Below, piece after piece: positions 53,990-64,000 of a DNA stretch of 64,000 nucleotides. Origin of the DNA: Salinimonas lutimaris. Its GTDB lineage: Bacteria > Pseudomonadota > Gammaproteobacteria > Enterobacterales > Alteromonadaceae. How positions within the stretch are numbered: position 1 is the first letter of the stretch; every line of letters begins with the position of its first letter. A model generated the notes under the pieces. The model searched no databases. It was not told where the DNA came from and worked only from the letters and a program-made list of their open reading frames with translations. A program made the position numbers and the translations under genes. The stretch spans positions 2,070,001 to 2,134,000 of the forward strand of contig NZ_CP036536.1 in the NCBI RefSeq assembly GCF_005222225.1. The letters are read 5' to 3'.

Positions 53990-54711
53990 TTCTGATCCGC
54001 CGGAATCCTGAATGACGGGCCTGCCGGCTGCCAGCTTGATGGCCGGTCGATGGGGGTGGCAGTAAAATGATGCCTCAGTGCCGGACGCAGCAACGCATGT
54101 AATGCTTGTGGCGCTGTGGTTGCGCGGTCAAGCCACAGTGCCAGGCTGCCGTCATGCTGGCTAAGCATCAAAGGGCTGGCTTTGGTATGAATTGAGCGCA
54201 GTGACGGATGGGGCGGCAGAGTGACGACCGAACAGGAATATTCAGTAAAAGGCCGGCCGGTTTCATCATATCCCTGCCACTGCCGGTAGAGCCCACCCAT
54301 GGCCAGACTGTCATGCTCATCAACGGTCAGATCATGATAGATTTTTTGCTGTCCATTTTGCAGGGTTTCACCAAACCCCGCCGCCGGTATCACACAGCGC
54401 TGGTGACGATAGGCATGATACCCGGCGCTGCGCGGTGTGTTGAGTTTGTCATAACGGGTGTTAAATGAGGTGTACCGGGAGGGCCGAAAGCGACTGGCCT
54501 GTCCCTCGTTGTGTTTATCCAGCAGTAGCCACCAGATAGCGTTTTTCATCACCCGCTGCCCGTCGTCCTGTTCAAAAACAACAGACACCCGGTCAGTGGC
54601 CCGGATAAACCGGCTGAAACGCATGCCAGCCTGTGGCCACAGGTTAATGTCCAGCTGTTCACATAAAGCCTGCACACCGGGAGAATCAGTAACATTGAGT
54701 CGTCCGCACAT
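53986..54711 (-). CDS. SOS response-associated peptidase family protein (SRAP/HMCES, YedK-like)
   Basis: Forms a covalent thiazolidine link with abasic sites in single-stranded DNA and so shields them during replication. The 241 residues begin MCGRLN; after removal of Met1, Cys2 is the crosslinking residue. Other conserved parts are FNTRYDKL (NxR, DNA binding), CVIPAAGFGE (active-site Glu) and SIHTKASPLML (active-site His). The usual FYEW after the Glu motif reads FGET, a mild difference. The stop overlaps the subtilase stop by 4 bp. It sits near rmuC, another DNA-maintenance gene, with a 46-bp gap. Confidence 0.9.
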   Translation of the reverse strand: MCGRLNVTDSPGVQALCEQLDINLWPQAGMRFSRFIRATDRVSVVFEQDDGQRVMKNAIWWLLLDKHNEGQASRFRPSRYTSFNTRYDKLNTPRSAGYHAYRHQRCVIPAAGFGETLQNGQQKIYHDLTVDEHDSLAMGGLYRQWQGYDETGRPFTEYSCSVVTLPPHPSLRSIHTKASPLMLSQHDGSLALWLDRATTAPQALHALLRPALRHHFTATPIDRPSSWQPAGPSFRIPADQN

Positions 54712-54757
54712 CGCTTAAATTCTCCCGCTGGTTCAGGCTGTTATTGCCACATAATAG

Positions 54758-56260
54758 TTACTGCCCGCCTGACAACCGCTCCGGATTATCATCGCTGTTG
54801 CTATCATAATCCTGCGTGTCCATCTCATCACTATCTTCATCGCTATCATCTTCGAATCCAGCGTCATCATCGCGCAGGGCTTTACGGGTCAGATCGTCCG
54901 ACAGACGTTTGCTGGGCTGAATACCCAGTTTACGAAACTGCTCTATCTGACGGATCAGATTGCCCCGACCGTTACTGAGTTTGCCCATGGCACCGTCAAA
55001 ATGTTTCTGGGTCATATCCAGCGACTTACCGATTTTTTCCATATCAGCCACAAAACCGGCAAACTTGTCGTACAGGCGTGCAGCCTGAGTCGCAATATGC
55101 TGGGCATTCTGGTTTTGATACTCATACTGCCAGATATTATTAATAGTACGCAGAGCAACCAGCAAATTGGTTGGGCTGACCAGCATGATATTATGATTGA
55201 GCGCCAGTGATACCAGTTCTGGATCCTCTTCAATCGCCAGCAGGAAAGCTGGCTCAACCGGAATGAACATCAACACGTAATCCAGGGTTCTTAAGCCTTT
55301 TAAGTCCTGGTAATCCTTTGCGCCCAGCCCCTTAATGTGCCCGCGCAGAGAGTTGACATGCTCTTTGATCCAGCGCTCGCGCTCACTATCATCGGCGCTG
55401 TTAAAATAACGCTCGTAAGCGGCCAGACTAACCTTAGCATCAATCACCACATCTTTATCGTTCGGCAGGTGTACAACCACATCGGGCTGTTGCAGCTTAC
55501 CGGCGTCAGAGCGCAGCGACACCTGGGTGTCGAATTCATGCCCTTCGCGCAGGCCAGACTCTTTTAAAATACGCTCGAGTATGACCTCACCCCAGTTGCC
55601 CTGGGTTTTATTATCGCCCTTTAGTGCCATGGTCAGGGCAGCAGCTTCCTGGGTAATTTTCTGGTTTAACTCTTTGAGCGACAGAATTTCGGTTTTCAGC
55701 GATGCCCGTTCCTGCCCTTCGCGGGTATACTGGTCGCTGACCTGACGCTTGAATCCCTCGATTTGTTCTTTCAGCGGGTTTAGCAGTGCATCCAGCCCGC
55801 TTTTGTTCATCTTGCTGAACGACTCGCTTTTTTCACTGAAGATTTTATTGGCCAGATTTTCGAACTGAGTTTGTAGCCGCTCTTCGGCGGAGGTCATCAG
55901 CTGGAGTTTTTCCTCGCTGGCTTTCTGCGCCTGTTCAAAGCTCGCCGCCTGTGACTGATGACGTGCGGTCAGGTTGGCGTATTCATTTTGTAAATCACGA
56001 AAATCGTCGCGCAACTCTTTATGGTCATCTTCCAGTCGTTGTAACTGCGCAGCCTGCTGTCCCAGCTCACCGATCTGAATCTGCGCCTGATACAAGCGCT
56101 CTTGCGCGGCCTGCAGGTCAGTATCACGCTCGCTGAGCTGACGCTCCAACAGTGCCGTGGTTGCTCGGGCCCGGCTGGCGGCTATGGCATAGCCAATCGC
56201 CCCTGCTACCGCAGCGGCGCCGCAGCTAATACCGGTAATAAGTGTGATGGTATCTGCCAT
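54758..56260 (-). CDS. rmuC: DNA recombination protein RmuC
   Basis: Predicted nuclease-fold protein that limits DNA inversions between short inverted repeats. The 500 residues begin with one membrane helix (TLITGISCGAAAVAGAIGYA). A long coiled coil covers about 30-215. The RmuC domain follows, with NWGEVILERILKESGL, the PD-(D/E)xK-like VVIDAKVSLAAYERY, and FIPVEPAFLLAIEEDPEL. The C-terminal 50 residues are very acidic (DAGFEDDSDEDSDEMDTQDY), more than I recall in E. coli RmuC (475 residues). It is transcribed alone. Confidence 0.94.
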   Translation of the reverse strand: MADTITLITGISCGAAAVAGAIGYAIAASRARATTALLERQLSERDTDLQAAQERLYQAQIQIGELGQQAAQLQRLEDDHKELRDDFRDLQNEYANLTARHQSQAASFEQAQKASEEKLQLMTSAEERLQTQFENLANKIFSEKSESFSKMNKSGLDALLNPLKEQIEGFKRQVSDQYTREGQERASLKTEILSLKELNQKITQEAAALTMALKGDNKTQGNWGEVILERILKESGLREGHEFDTQVSLRSDAGKLQQPDVVVHLPNDKDVVIDAKVSLAAYERYFNSADDSERERWIKEHVNSLRGHIKGLGAKDYQDLKGLRTLDYVLMFIPVEPAFLLAIEEDPELVSLALNHNIMLVSPTNLLVALRTINNIWQYEYQNQNAQHIATQAARLYDKFAGFVADMEKIGKSLDMTQKHFDGAMGKLSNGRGNLIRQIEQFRKLGIQPSKRLSDDLTRKALRDDDAGFEDDSDEDSDEMDTQDYDSNSDDNPERLSGGQ

Positions 56261-56341
56261 AATCCGTATGTCGTTAGTGCATCAGCAGGTTATATTGCTT
56301 TTAAAACAACACACAACCTGCTGATAAATATGATTACAAAC

Positions 56342-56370
56342 AAAAACGGGCGCCTCAGACGCCCGTTTTT
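56342..56370 (-). terminator. Intrinsic terminator after fumarase
   Basis: AAAAACGGGCG (56342-56352) pairs with CGCCCGTTTTT (56360-56370) around a 7-nt loop, an 11-bp stem with a U tract on the minus strand. It closes the fumarase gene 18 bp after its stop. Confidence 0.9.
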
Positions 56371-56388
56371 CATCATGCCTTACAGCGA

Positions 56389-57918
56389 TTATTTAGACAA
56401 CTCGCTGTCCAGCTCTTCAATTTTGGCTTTCCAGATAGCCGGGCCGGTTTTATGAGCATTGGCGCCGGTGCTGTCCACCGCTACCGTTACGGGCATATCT
56501 TCGACTTCAAATTCGTAAATCGCTTCCATACCCAAATCCTCAAAAGCCACTACCCGTGACTTTTTAATGGCCTTGGATACCAGATATGCTGCGCCGCCCA
56601 CAGCCATCAGATACACCGCTTTATGTTTGGCAATTGAGTCCACCGTGGCCGGGCCGCGTTCAGCTTTACCAATCATACCAATAAGACCGGTTTCCTCGAG
56701 CATCATGTCGGTAAATTTATCCATGCGGGTCGCTGTGGTCGGGCCAGCCGGGCCAACCACCTCATCACCGACCGCATCTACCGGACCAACGTAATAGATA
56801 AAGCGGTTGGTCAGGTCCACGCCTTCAGGCAGGCCTTCACCATTTTGCATCATCGTCTGAATACGTTTGTGCGCCGCATCACGACCGGTAAGCATCTTAC
56901 CTGACAGCAATACGGTTTCACCCACTTTCCATTCCTGAATGTCTTCTTTAGTTACCTCATCCAGGTTTACACGACGGGTGTTTTCACTGACTTCCCAGGT
57001 GACTTCCGGCCATTCTTCCAGCTTCGGCGCTTTCAGTTCTGCCGGGCCGCTGCCATCCAGGTGGAAGTGGGCGTGACGGGTGGCCGCACAGTTTGGAATA
57101 AGCGCAATAGGCTTAGATGCCGCATGGGTCGGTACTGATTTGATTTTTACATCTACTACGGTGGTTAAACCACCCAGTCCCTGCGCACCAATACCCAGCT
57201 TATTGACCTTATCAAACAGCTCAAGACGCAGTTTTTCTTCGGTGGTCTCTGCGCCCCGCTCCATCAGCTCATGAATATCGACCGGGTCCATCAGACTTTC
57301 CTTGGCCAGCACGGCTGCTTTTTCTGCCGTACCGCCAATGCCTATACCCAGCATGCCGGGCGGACACCAGCCTGCCCCCATGGTTGGCAGGGTTTTTAAT
57401 ACCCATTCAACAATGTCATCGCTGGGGTTCAGCATCACCATTTTAGATTTGTTTTCAGAGCCGCCACCTTTGGCCGCGATCATCACTTCTACCTGCTCGC
57501 CCGGCACCATATCGATGTGAACCACAGCCGGAGAGTTGTCTTTGGTATTCTTACGGGCACCGGCAGGATCTGCTACAATCGATGCGCGTAAAGGGTTGTC
57601 TGAATTGGTGTAGGCGCGGCGTGTGCCTTCGTTGACCATTTCCTGAACGGTCATATCGGTTTTATCCCAGCTTACGCCCATACCGATTTTGACAAAACAG
57701 GTCACAATACCCGTGTCCTGACACAGCGGGCGTTTGCCTTCTGCTGACATCCGGGAATTAATCAGGATTTGCGCCATGGCGTCTTTGGCTGCCTGGCTCT
57801 GCTCTTTCTGGTAAGCTTTTTCTACAGCTTTTACATAATCCAGAGGGTGATAGTAAGAGATAAACTGTAAAGCATCTTCTATGCTATCAATAAAGTCTTG
57901 TTGACGGATAACGGTCAT
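56389..57918 (-). CDS. fumA: Class I (iron-sulfur) fumarate hydratase
   Basis: Interconverts fumarate and malate in the TCA cycle with an oxygen-sensitive [4Fe-4S] cluster. The 509 residues include the N-terminal alpha part with Cys66 (RPLCQDTG), MGAGWCPPGMLGIGIGGTAE and IPNCAATRHAHFHLDG, which provide the three cluster cysteines. The C-terminal beta part follows from about 320 (VLLSGKMLTGRDAAHKRI, YVGPVDAVGDEVVGPAGPTT, SRVVAFEDLGMEAIYEFEV). It is a single-chain class I enzyme, slightly shorter than E. coli FumA (548). Divergent from pabB. Confidence 0.95.
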   Translation of the reverse strand: MTVIRQQDFIDSIEDALQFISYYHPLDYVKAVEKAYQKEQSQAAKDAMAQILINSRMSAEGKRPLCQDTGIVTCFVKIGMGVSWDKTDMTVQEMVNEGTRRAYTNSDNPLRASIVADPAGARKNTKDNSPAVVHIDMVPGEQVEVMIAAKGGGSENKSKMVMLNPSDDIVEWVLKTLPTMGAGWCPPGMLGIGIGGTAEKAAVLAKESLMDPVDIHELMERGAETTEEKLRLELFDKVNKLGIGAQGLGGLTTVVDVKIKSVPTHAASKPIALIPNCAATRHAHFHLDGSGPAELKAPKLEEWPEVTWEVSENTRRVNLDEVTKEDIQEWKVGETVLLSGKMLTGRDAAHKRIQTMMQNGEGLPEGVDLTNRFIYYVGPVDAVGDEVVGPAGPTTATRMDKFTDMMLEETGLIGMIGKAERGPATVDSIAKHKAVYLMAVGGAAYLVSKAIKKSRVVAFEDLGMEAIYEFEVEDMPVTVAVDSTGANAHKTGPAIWKAKIEELDSELSK

Positions 57919-58120
57919 GGCGTCCTCTTTAAACTAGCCTTTACGTGGTGTGCTTGTTAAAAAAGCGTATACTAGCGCATCTGACGGGTACGCACCATCG
58001 AAAACCTCTGATATATCAGTGCGTTTTTTCAGCAGCGGCATACACTCGCAGGTGTCTTGCCAGTATAGCGAATTTAATTCATATGATGTGCCTTTTGCGG
58101 GCAATGATGACAGTATTACG

Positions 58121-59530
58121 ATGACACAACAAACCACCTCCTGCCATATTCTTATTGAACCCCTGAGTCCTTCACAATGGGGCGACCTGTCTACCCTGTT
58201 TTCACAGATTGAATACCAGCCTTATGCCATGCTGTTTGACAGTGCCGGCAGTGCCGCAGGACGGTATCACATGATGATGTGGGCGCCCCGCTATGTCATT
58301 GAATCAAAAAGCGGACATACGCGGGTCACCGATACGCGTGATAATACCAGCCAGCAGCTTGCCCTGGCCCCGCTTAAAGCTGTTGAGCATTATGTTGACT
58401 TAACCTTTGCCGGCCATCGCTATTCGACAAGTCACCCGGAGCTGCTGGCGGAACTGCCGTTTATTGTAGGCGCCGCCGGGCTGTGTGGTTACGATTTGGG
58501 CCGCTACTATGAATCCCTGCCAGACACCAACAGCGATGCTTATGTGTGCCCGGATATGGCGATAGGTATTTTTACCCAGTCGGTCATTTATGACACCCGG
58601 ACCAATGAGTTGTTTCATTGCCGGCTAGCCTCGCATGCACCGTTAAGCGAACAGTGGCCACAATTGGCCAGACCCGTGTCGGCAGCGCCATTCACTCTGA
58701 CCAGCAGCTGGACATCCAATTTAAGTCAGCCGGCCTACAATCAGGCATTGTCACGCATTCACCAGTATATTGTCGCTGGCGACTGTTATCAGATTAATAT
58801 GGCGCAGCGCTTCAGTGCCGGTTACAAGGGAAGTGAATGGCAGGCCTATCAGGCGCTGCGCAATGAAAACCAGACACCCTTTTCCGCCTTTATTCGTTTG
58901 CCGGACAGCTGCGTGCTGAGTATCTCCCCAGAACGGTTTTTATCGGTCAGGGAGGGCAAAGTACAGACTAAGCCAATTAAGGGCACCCGCCCCAGGCATC
59001 AGGATGAGGCCGCCGACCAGGCCAGTGCACAGGCCCTGCTGGCAGCAGAAAAAGATCGGGCAGAAAATCTGATGATTGTCGATCTGCTTCGAAATGATTT
59101 GAGTAAACACTGTAAACCACATAGTGTGGTAGTACCTTTTTTATTTGCGCTTGAGTCTTACGCGGCGGTACATCATCTGGTCAGCACGGTTGAAGGTGAG
59201 CTGGATGAGCATGCCTCACCGCTGGATTTACTGGCCGGCGCTTTTCCCGGTGGCTCCATTACCGGCACGCCAAAGATACGGGCCATGGAAATCATAGAAG
59301 AGCTTGAGCCTCACCGTCGCAATGTATATTGCGGCAGTATCATGTATTACGGCATCAAAAAGGACATGGATTCGAGTATCACAATCAGAACATTACTGGC
59401 TGAGAATCATACCCTGCACTGCTGGGCAGGCGGTGGTATCGTACTTGACTCGCAGGCGGCTGATGAGTACCAGGAAACGCTGGATAAAGTGTCCCGCATT
59501 TTGCCTTCGCTGGATAGGTTTCGTGAATAA
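58121..59530 (+). CDS. pabB: Aminodeoxychorismate synthase component I
   Basis: Makes 4-amino-4-deoxychorismate from chorismate with ammonia from PabA, for folate synthesis. The 469 residues start MTQQTTSCHILIEPLSPSQW (58121); an open upstream frame adds unlikely residues. The chorismate-binding domain has GDCYQINMAQRFSAG, the diagnostic PIKGT motif with the reactive lysine of PabB rather than the PIAGT of TrpE, RAENLMIVDLLRNDLS and GSITGTPKIRAMEIIEELEP. It overlaps nudL by 8 bp and belongs to the pabB-nudL-sdaA order also found in E. coli. Confidence 0.95.
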   Translation: MTQQTTSCHILIEPLSPSQWGDLSTLFSQIEYQPYAMLFDSAGSAAGRYHMMMWAPRYVIESKSGHTRVTDTRDNTSQQLALAPLKAVEHYVDLTFAGHRYSTSHPELLAELPFIVGAAGLCGYDLGRYYESLPDTNSDAYVCPDMAIGIFTQSVIYDTRTNELFHCRLASHAPLSEQWPQLARPVSAAPFTLTSSWTSNLSQPAYNQALSRIHQYIVAGDCYQINMAQRFSAGYKGSEWQAYQALRNENQTPFSAFIRLPDSCVLSISPERFLSVREGKVQTKPIKGTRPRHQDEAADQASAQALLAAEKDRAENLMIVDLLRNDLSKHCKPHSVVVPFLFALESYAAVHHLVSTVEGELDEHASPLDLLAGAFPGGSITGTPKIRAMEIIEELEPHRRNVYCGSIMYYGIKKDMDSSITIRTLLAENHTLHCWAGGGIVLDSQAADEYQETLDKVSRILPSLDRFRE

Positions 59531-60092
59531 AGCAGAATTTTTACGTCGATTTCAACATGTCAGAACGGTTACGCTGGAACCGGATTATCCGCTATCCCGG
59601 CGGGGCCGCGATGCGGCGGTACTCATTCCACTGGTAGAAAAGTCAGATGGCCTGCACGTTATGTTGACCGAGCGGGCCCATCACCTGCGGCATCATCCCG
59701 GACAGATCAGCTTTCCCGGTGGCGGCTTTGATGACACTGACGGAAACCTGCTGGAAACCGCTAAACGCGAAGCCCGCGAGGAAGTGGGCCTGCCTGACAA
59801 AAACATTCAGATTGTGGGCTCGCTGCCTTTATACCGCACTGTCAGTGGGTATCAAATTACACCGGTGGTCGGGTTTATCAATCCGGATTTTGATTATGCG
59901 CTGGATGCCAACGAAGTAGCCAGCGTATTTGATGCACCACTGGCCCATGTTGCCAACAAACAAAATCATATGGTGCACTACTCCCACCGTGCCGGGCGCA
60001 CCTTCCCGATTTATTTTATACCCTGGCGCCAGCGTATGATCTGGGGCGCGACTGCGGCTATTTTACGCAATCTGTCTCATCATCTGGAATAA
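59523..60092 (+). CDS. nudL: CoA pyrophosphatase, Nudix family NudL
   Basis: Hydrolyses CoA and its derivatives to phosphopantetheine and 3',5'-ADP. The 189-residue protein begins at a GTG (read MNKAEFLRRFQHVRTV) at 59523 within the end of pabB; E. coli NudL is 192. The CoA-specific motif MLTERAHHLRHHPGQISFPG is followed by the Nudix box region GGFDDTDGNLLETAKREARE with EEVGL. The frame is open for 73 codons upstream, but those codons lie inside pabB and are not family-like. The 8-bp overlap indicates coupled translation. Confidence 0.94.
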   Translation: MNKAEFLRRFQHVRTVTLEPDYPLSRRGRDAAVLIPLVEKSDGLHVMLTERAHHLRHHPGQISFPGGGFDDTDGNLLETAKREAREEVGLPDKNIQIVGSLPLYRTVSGYQITPVVGFINPDFDYALDANEVASVFDAPLAHVANKQNHMVHYSHRAGRTFPIYFIPWRQRMIWGATAAILRNLSHHLE

Positions 60093-60219
60093 CCGCATTA
60101 TCAAGTATTGTTTACAGACCATTAGCTTTTCTTATTGTTGTATTAGCATTTCTGTATTGTAGTTATTCGGCGATACGGGCAATATCATTAACTAATAGTA
60201 ATAATAATCAGCGGTTTTT

Positions 60220-61590
60220 ATGATTAGTGTTTTTGATATGTTCAGCGTTGGCATCGGTCCTTCCAGTTCTCATACTGTTGGTCCTATGCGGGCGGCTGCC
60301 GAGTTTGTTACCGAGCTGGCCCACGACCAGCTGCTGGATAATGTCAGTGAGGTCTATATTGAGCTGTTTGGCTCACTGGGCCAGACGGGTAAAGGTCATG
60401 GTACCGGCAAAGCGGTCATCCTGGGCTTGCTGGGCGAAGTACCAGAGACCATTGATGTGGATACCATCGATTCCCACCTTGAGCGTATTCATGATATCCA
60501 GCGCATTGCATTAAACGGTACCCACGAGATACGGTTTTCCAACAAAAACGCCATTATGTTTCACCGGCGTAAAGCGCTGCCTAAACATGCAAACGCGATG
60601 ACGTTATATGCCTATAAGGGCAAAGATGTCATACGTGAACAAACCTATTACAGCATAGGCGGTGGTTTTATCATCAAGCACGAAGAGTTTGATGATGCCA
60701 AAGCACATGCTGCGTCCGTTCAGGTGTCGGTGCCCTACCCGTTTAAAACAGCCACCCATCTGCTGGAACTGTGCAAAACTAATGGCTTGTGTATCAGTTC
60801 ACTGATGCTGAAAAATGAAACCGTATTTCGCCCCACTCATGAAGTGAAAGCCCGGTTGTTTGAAATCTGGAAAGTCATGAAAGAGTGCGTGCAGCGCGGC
60901 ATTGAAAGCGAGGGTATTTTACCCGGTGGCCTGAAAGTTGTGCGGCGCGCGCCCGGTCTGTACCGTCGTTTGCAAACCGAACACACTTCTGATCCCATGC
61001 AAACCATGGACTGGGTAAACCTGTTTGCGCTGGCCGTTAATGAAGAAAATGCCGCTGGCGGTCGTGTGGTAACGGCGCCCACTAATGGCGCGGCGGGAAT
61101 CATTCCGGCGGTACTGCATTATTTTGACAAATTTATTCGTCCGGTAGACGAAGACACGGCCGCACGGTTTTTACTTACCGCCGGTGCGATTGGTATTTTG
61201 TACAAAGAAAACGCGTCTATTTCTGGTGCCGAGGTTGGCTGTCAGGGTGAAGTGGGCGTGGCCTGCTCGATGGCGGCCGGTGCACTGACCGAAATTATGG
61301 GCGGTACTGTGCTGGCGGTGGAAAACGCTGCTGAGATTGGCATGGAGCATAATCTGGGACTGACCTGCGACCCGGTGGGTGGTCTGGTTCAGGTTCCCTG
61401 CATTGAGCGTAATGCCATGGGTGCGATCAAAGCGATTAATGCGTCGCGCCTGGCCATGCGCGGCAGTGGTGAGCATAAGGTATCACTGGATAAAGTGATT
61501 AAGACCATGCGTGACACCGGCAACGATATGAAAACCAAATACAAAGAAACCGCCCGTGGCGGTTTAGCGGTGAATATTATCGAGTGCTGA
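60220..61590 (+). CDS. sdaA: L-serine ammonia-lyase (iron-sulfur type)
   Basis: Deaminates L-serine to pyruvate and ammonia with an oxygen-labile [4Fe-4S] cluster. The 456 residues match E. coli SdaA (454). It begins [20 protein letters not shown] and shows [15 protein letters not shown], the alpha domain with [40 protein letters not shown] (cluster Cys) and [19 protein letters not shown] (two more Cys). It is third in the pabB-nudL-sdaA order, 127 bp after nudL, so it may have its own promoter. Confidence 0.96.
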   Translation: MISVFDMFSVGIGPSSSHTVGPMRAAAEFVTELAHDQLLDNVSEVYIELFGSLGQTGKGHGTGKAVILGLLGEVPETIDVDTIDSHLERIHDIQRIALNGTHEIRFSNKNAIMFHRRKALPKHANAMTLYAYKGKDVIREQTYYSIGGGFIIKHEEFDDAKAHAASVQVSVPYPFKTATHLLELCKTNGLCISSLMLKNETVFRPTHEVKARLFEIWKVMKECVQRGIESEGILPGGLKVVRRAPGLYRRLQTEHTSDPMQTMDWVNLFALAVNEENAAGGRVVTAPTNGAAGIIPAVLHYFDKFIRPVDEDTAARFLLTAGAIGILYKENASISGAEVGCQGEVGVACSMAAGALTEIMGGTVLAVENAAEIGMEHNLGLTCDPVGGLVQVPCIERNAMGAIKAINASRLAMRGSGEHKVSLDKVIKTMRDTGNDMKTKYKETARGGLAVNIIEC

Positions 61591-61603
61591 TGGCACGCGC
61601 CTG

Positions 61604-62737
<1,134 letters not shown>

Positions 62738-62769
62738 AAGCATTTAACGAAGTACGATGACATTTCTTT

Positions 62770-63492
62770 ATGCCTCAATCTTTAACCGGCTCTTCTAAAC
62801 AGATTGATTTTTCGTCTGTGCTGGCTGCTGCCGTGCACGATATGAAAAACTCACTTTGTCTGCTTATCCAGTCCATTGAAGAGCTTAGCCACAGCATTGA
62901 TGCGTCGAATCAAAAAGCATCCCGTCAGGTTGCGGATGTACACTACGAAGCTACCCGTCTTAATACCAGTCTGGTTCAGTTATTGTCGCTGTATCGCGCC
63001 CAGCTGGATAATCTGCCAATTACGGTAGATGAATGTTTTGTGGCCGACTTACTGGCAGATGTGATGGACGCGGTAAGTATCTATCACCAGCAAAAAGCGT
63101 TTACGGTGACCATAGACTGTGACGAGAATCTGAGCTGGTATCTGGACAGCGAGCTGATTTATCTGCTGGTAAACGATGCCGTCATAAATGCCTTACGTTA
63201 TGGACAGTCACGCATTCATATTGCAGCAAAGCAGGAAGATGACCGCTTATGTATCAGTGTTGAAGATGACGGTTCAGGCTACCCTGCTACTATGCTGGAC
63301 AAATGTCAGACCAACCTGGCTGAGTTCACTTTAAGCGAGGGACGTACTGGTCTGGGGCTGTTTTTTGCCCGCATGATAGCCAGTGCGCACACCAGAGCAG
63401 CCGGAGGCAATGAAAGCCAGATCAAAGGAGAAATCAATCTGACTAATGGTGGTTTACTCGGCGGCAGTGTATTTATGGTAAAAATACCGTAA
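62770..63492 (+). CDS. Short sensor-less histidine kinase
   Basis: A 240-residue soluble kinase without membrane segments or a recognisable sensor domain. The phosphorylation site is His23 in AAAVHDMKNSLCLL, and the ATPase domain has LLVNDAVINALRYG (N box), VEDDGSGYP (G1) and EGRTGLGLFFARMIA (G2). The long helix between about 40 and 85 is the dimerisation hairpin. No response-regulator gene is seen next to it. It is divergent from cysB and is followed by a membrane-anchored protein of unknown function 85 bp later. The input signal may come from a partner protein. Confidence 0.85.
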   Translation: MPQSLTGSSKQIDFSSVLAAAVHDMKNSLCLLIQSIEELSHSIDASNQKASRQVADVHYEATRLNTSLVQLLSLYRAQLDNLPITVDECFVADLLADVMDAVSIYHQQKAFTVTIDCDENLSWYLDSELIYLLVNDAVINALRYGQSRIHIAAKQEDDRLCISVEDDGSGYPATMLDKCQTNLAEFTLSEGRTGLGLFFARMIASAHTRAAGGNESQIKGEINLTNGGLLGGSVFMVKIP

Positions 63493-63577
63493 ACTTTGCC
63501 GTTAACAATAGAATCAAATGTTTAGCATTAATTTGTAGTAAGTAACGCGGATAGACATCGCCAATGGAAAGCCAGAC

Positions 63578-64000
63578 ATGTTTACCATAATAATAATACT
63601 GATCGTCGTGCTCATCATCACTGCTATTTTTATCAGTGCCTGGCAGCAAAACAAGGCCCGGCAGGACGCCGAGCGCCGGGCCGAAGTAGCCAAACAGCGC
63701 GCGATTGTTGATGAAACTGAAAATGTTATCAGCGCGTGCAGTTCCATGCCGGTGTCCGCCAGCCTGATGAAAATTCTGTACGCCCGCATTCATGGTGCGC
63801 TCAAAGTGATGCAGCAATCTGGTGGCGGCAGTTCCGACATCAACCAGCGTATTAAAAGTGTTGAGCAGCAAATGCAGGCCGGTACGCTGGATAACCAGCT
63901 TAACGAGTTTAGCCTGCCAGAAAACGATAAACTGATCATTCAGTATATTCAGGCGGTAAAAAAGCTACGTATTATCTTACGCTCAGAACACAGCAAAGGA
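63578..64000 (+). CDS. Membrane-anchored helical protein of unknown function, cut by window edge
   Basis: I do not recognise this protein. The ATG at 63578 follows GGAAAG at 6-7 bp. The first 21 residues (MFTIIIILIVVLIITAIFIS) form one membrane helix, followed by AWQQNKARQDAERRAEVAKQ, a charged coiled-coil stretch. The visible 141 residues are mainly helical (ASLMKILYARIHGALKVMQQ, LIIQYIQAVKKLRIILRSEH). The frame runs off the window without a stop. It could work with the preceding kinase, but only nearness supports that. Confidence 0.7.
   Translation, partial: MFTIIIILIVVLIITAIFISAWQQNKARQDAERRAEVAKQRAIVDETENVISACSSMPVSASLMKILYARIHGALKVMQQSGGGSSDINQRIKSVEQQMQAGTLDNQLNEFSLPENDKLIIQYIQAVKKLRIILRSEHSKG

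Overview
The window looks like chromosomal core DNA of a marine gammaproteobacterium close to Alteromonas or related Alteromonadales. The evidence is gene content and order. The fabA-rmf-uup-rlmKL-pyrD block, the proQ-prc block and the pabB-nudL-sdaA block match gammaproteobacterial synteny. The large NAD-dependent glutamate dehydrogenase, the DUF1302/DUF1329/YCF48/MMPL cluster, and two proteins with GlyGly-CTERM-like tails fit Alteromonadales. I see no tRNA, rRNA, insertion sequence, prophage, integrase or CRISPR array, so genus-level placement is inference.

Layout. 1-6 kb: a divergent cluster of four photolyase/cryptochrome genes from four subfamilies (iron-sulfur bacterial type, class I, DASH, and a long fourth type), followed by a small basic protein. 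6.2-19.5 kb: fabA with a FabR-like operator inside its promoter, the short rmf gene, a pyrD-rlmKL-glutaredoxin-uup-DUF3466 run, and gdhB. 19.7-26.6 kb: a four-gene set (DUF1302, DUF1329, YCF48-like, MMPL/RND), probably moving a hydrophobic cargo across the envelope. 26.7-32.4 kb: an NSS transporter, NhaC antiporter, PepN and DUF2835 set. 32.5-38 kb: msrC, a small acidic protein, proQ, prc, a SIMPL protein and an SpmA-SpmB-like membrane protein. 38-39.5 kb: a SatD-like cyclase-fold/HTH protein plus a DUF3307 membrane protein, preceded by three operator-like repeats spaced exactly 28 bp apart. 39.6-49.2 kb: an aminotransferase, a probable intergenic small RNA, an rlmJ-kinase-tesB-carbonic anhydrase run, and the branched-chain 2-oxoacid dehydrogenase operon (E1 alpha, E1 beta, E2). 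49.5-64 kb: a 1497-residue secreted subtilase, an SRAP protein, rmuC, class I fumarase, pabB-nudL, sdaA, cysB, a short histidine kinase and an incomplete membrane-anchored coiled-coil protein.

How the genes fit together. Several units serve amino-acid and protein use: secreted protease, aminopeptidase N, sodium-coupled amino-acid uptake, glutamate and serine deamination, and branched-chain oxoacid oxidation, with fumarase feeding the TCA cycle. This fits a marine heterotroph that grows on peptides. The photolyase cluster, RmuC, SRAP and MsrC suggest exposure to sunlight and DNA or oxidative damage.

The least explained items are the photolyase cluster with its long-linker fourth member, the SatD-like/DUF3307 pair with its three-operator promoter, the promoter-plus-terminator element at 40.76-41.14 kb that contains no convincing gene, and the atypical kinase in the rlmJ operon. 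No searches or folding calculations were run; family calls rest on reading motifs, lengths and context.
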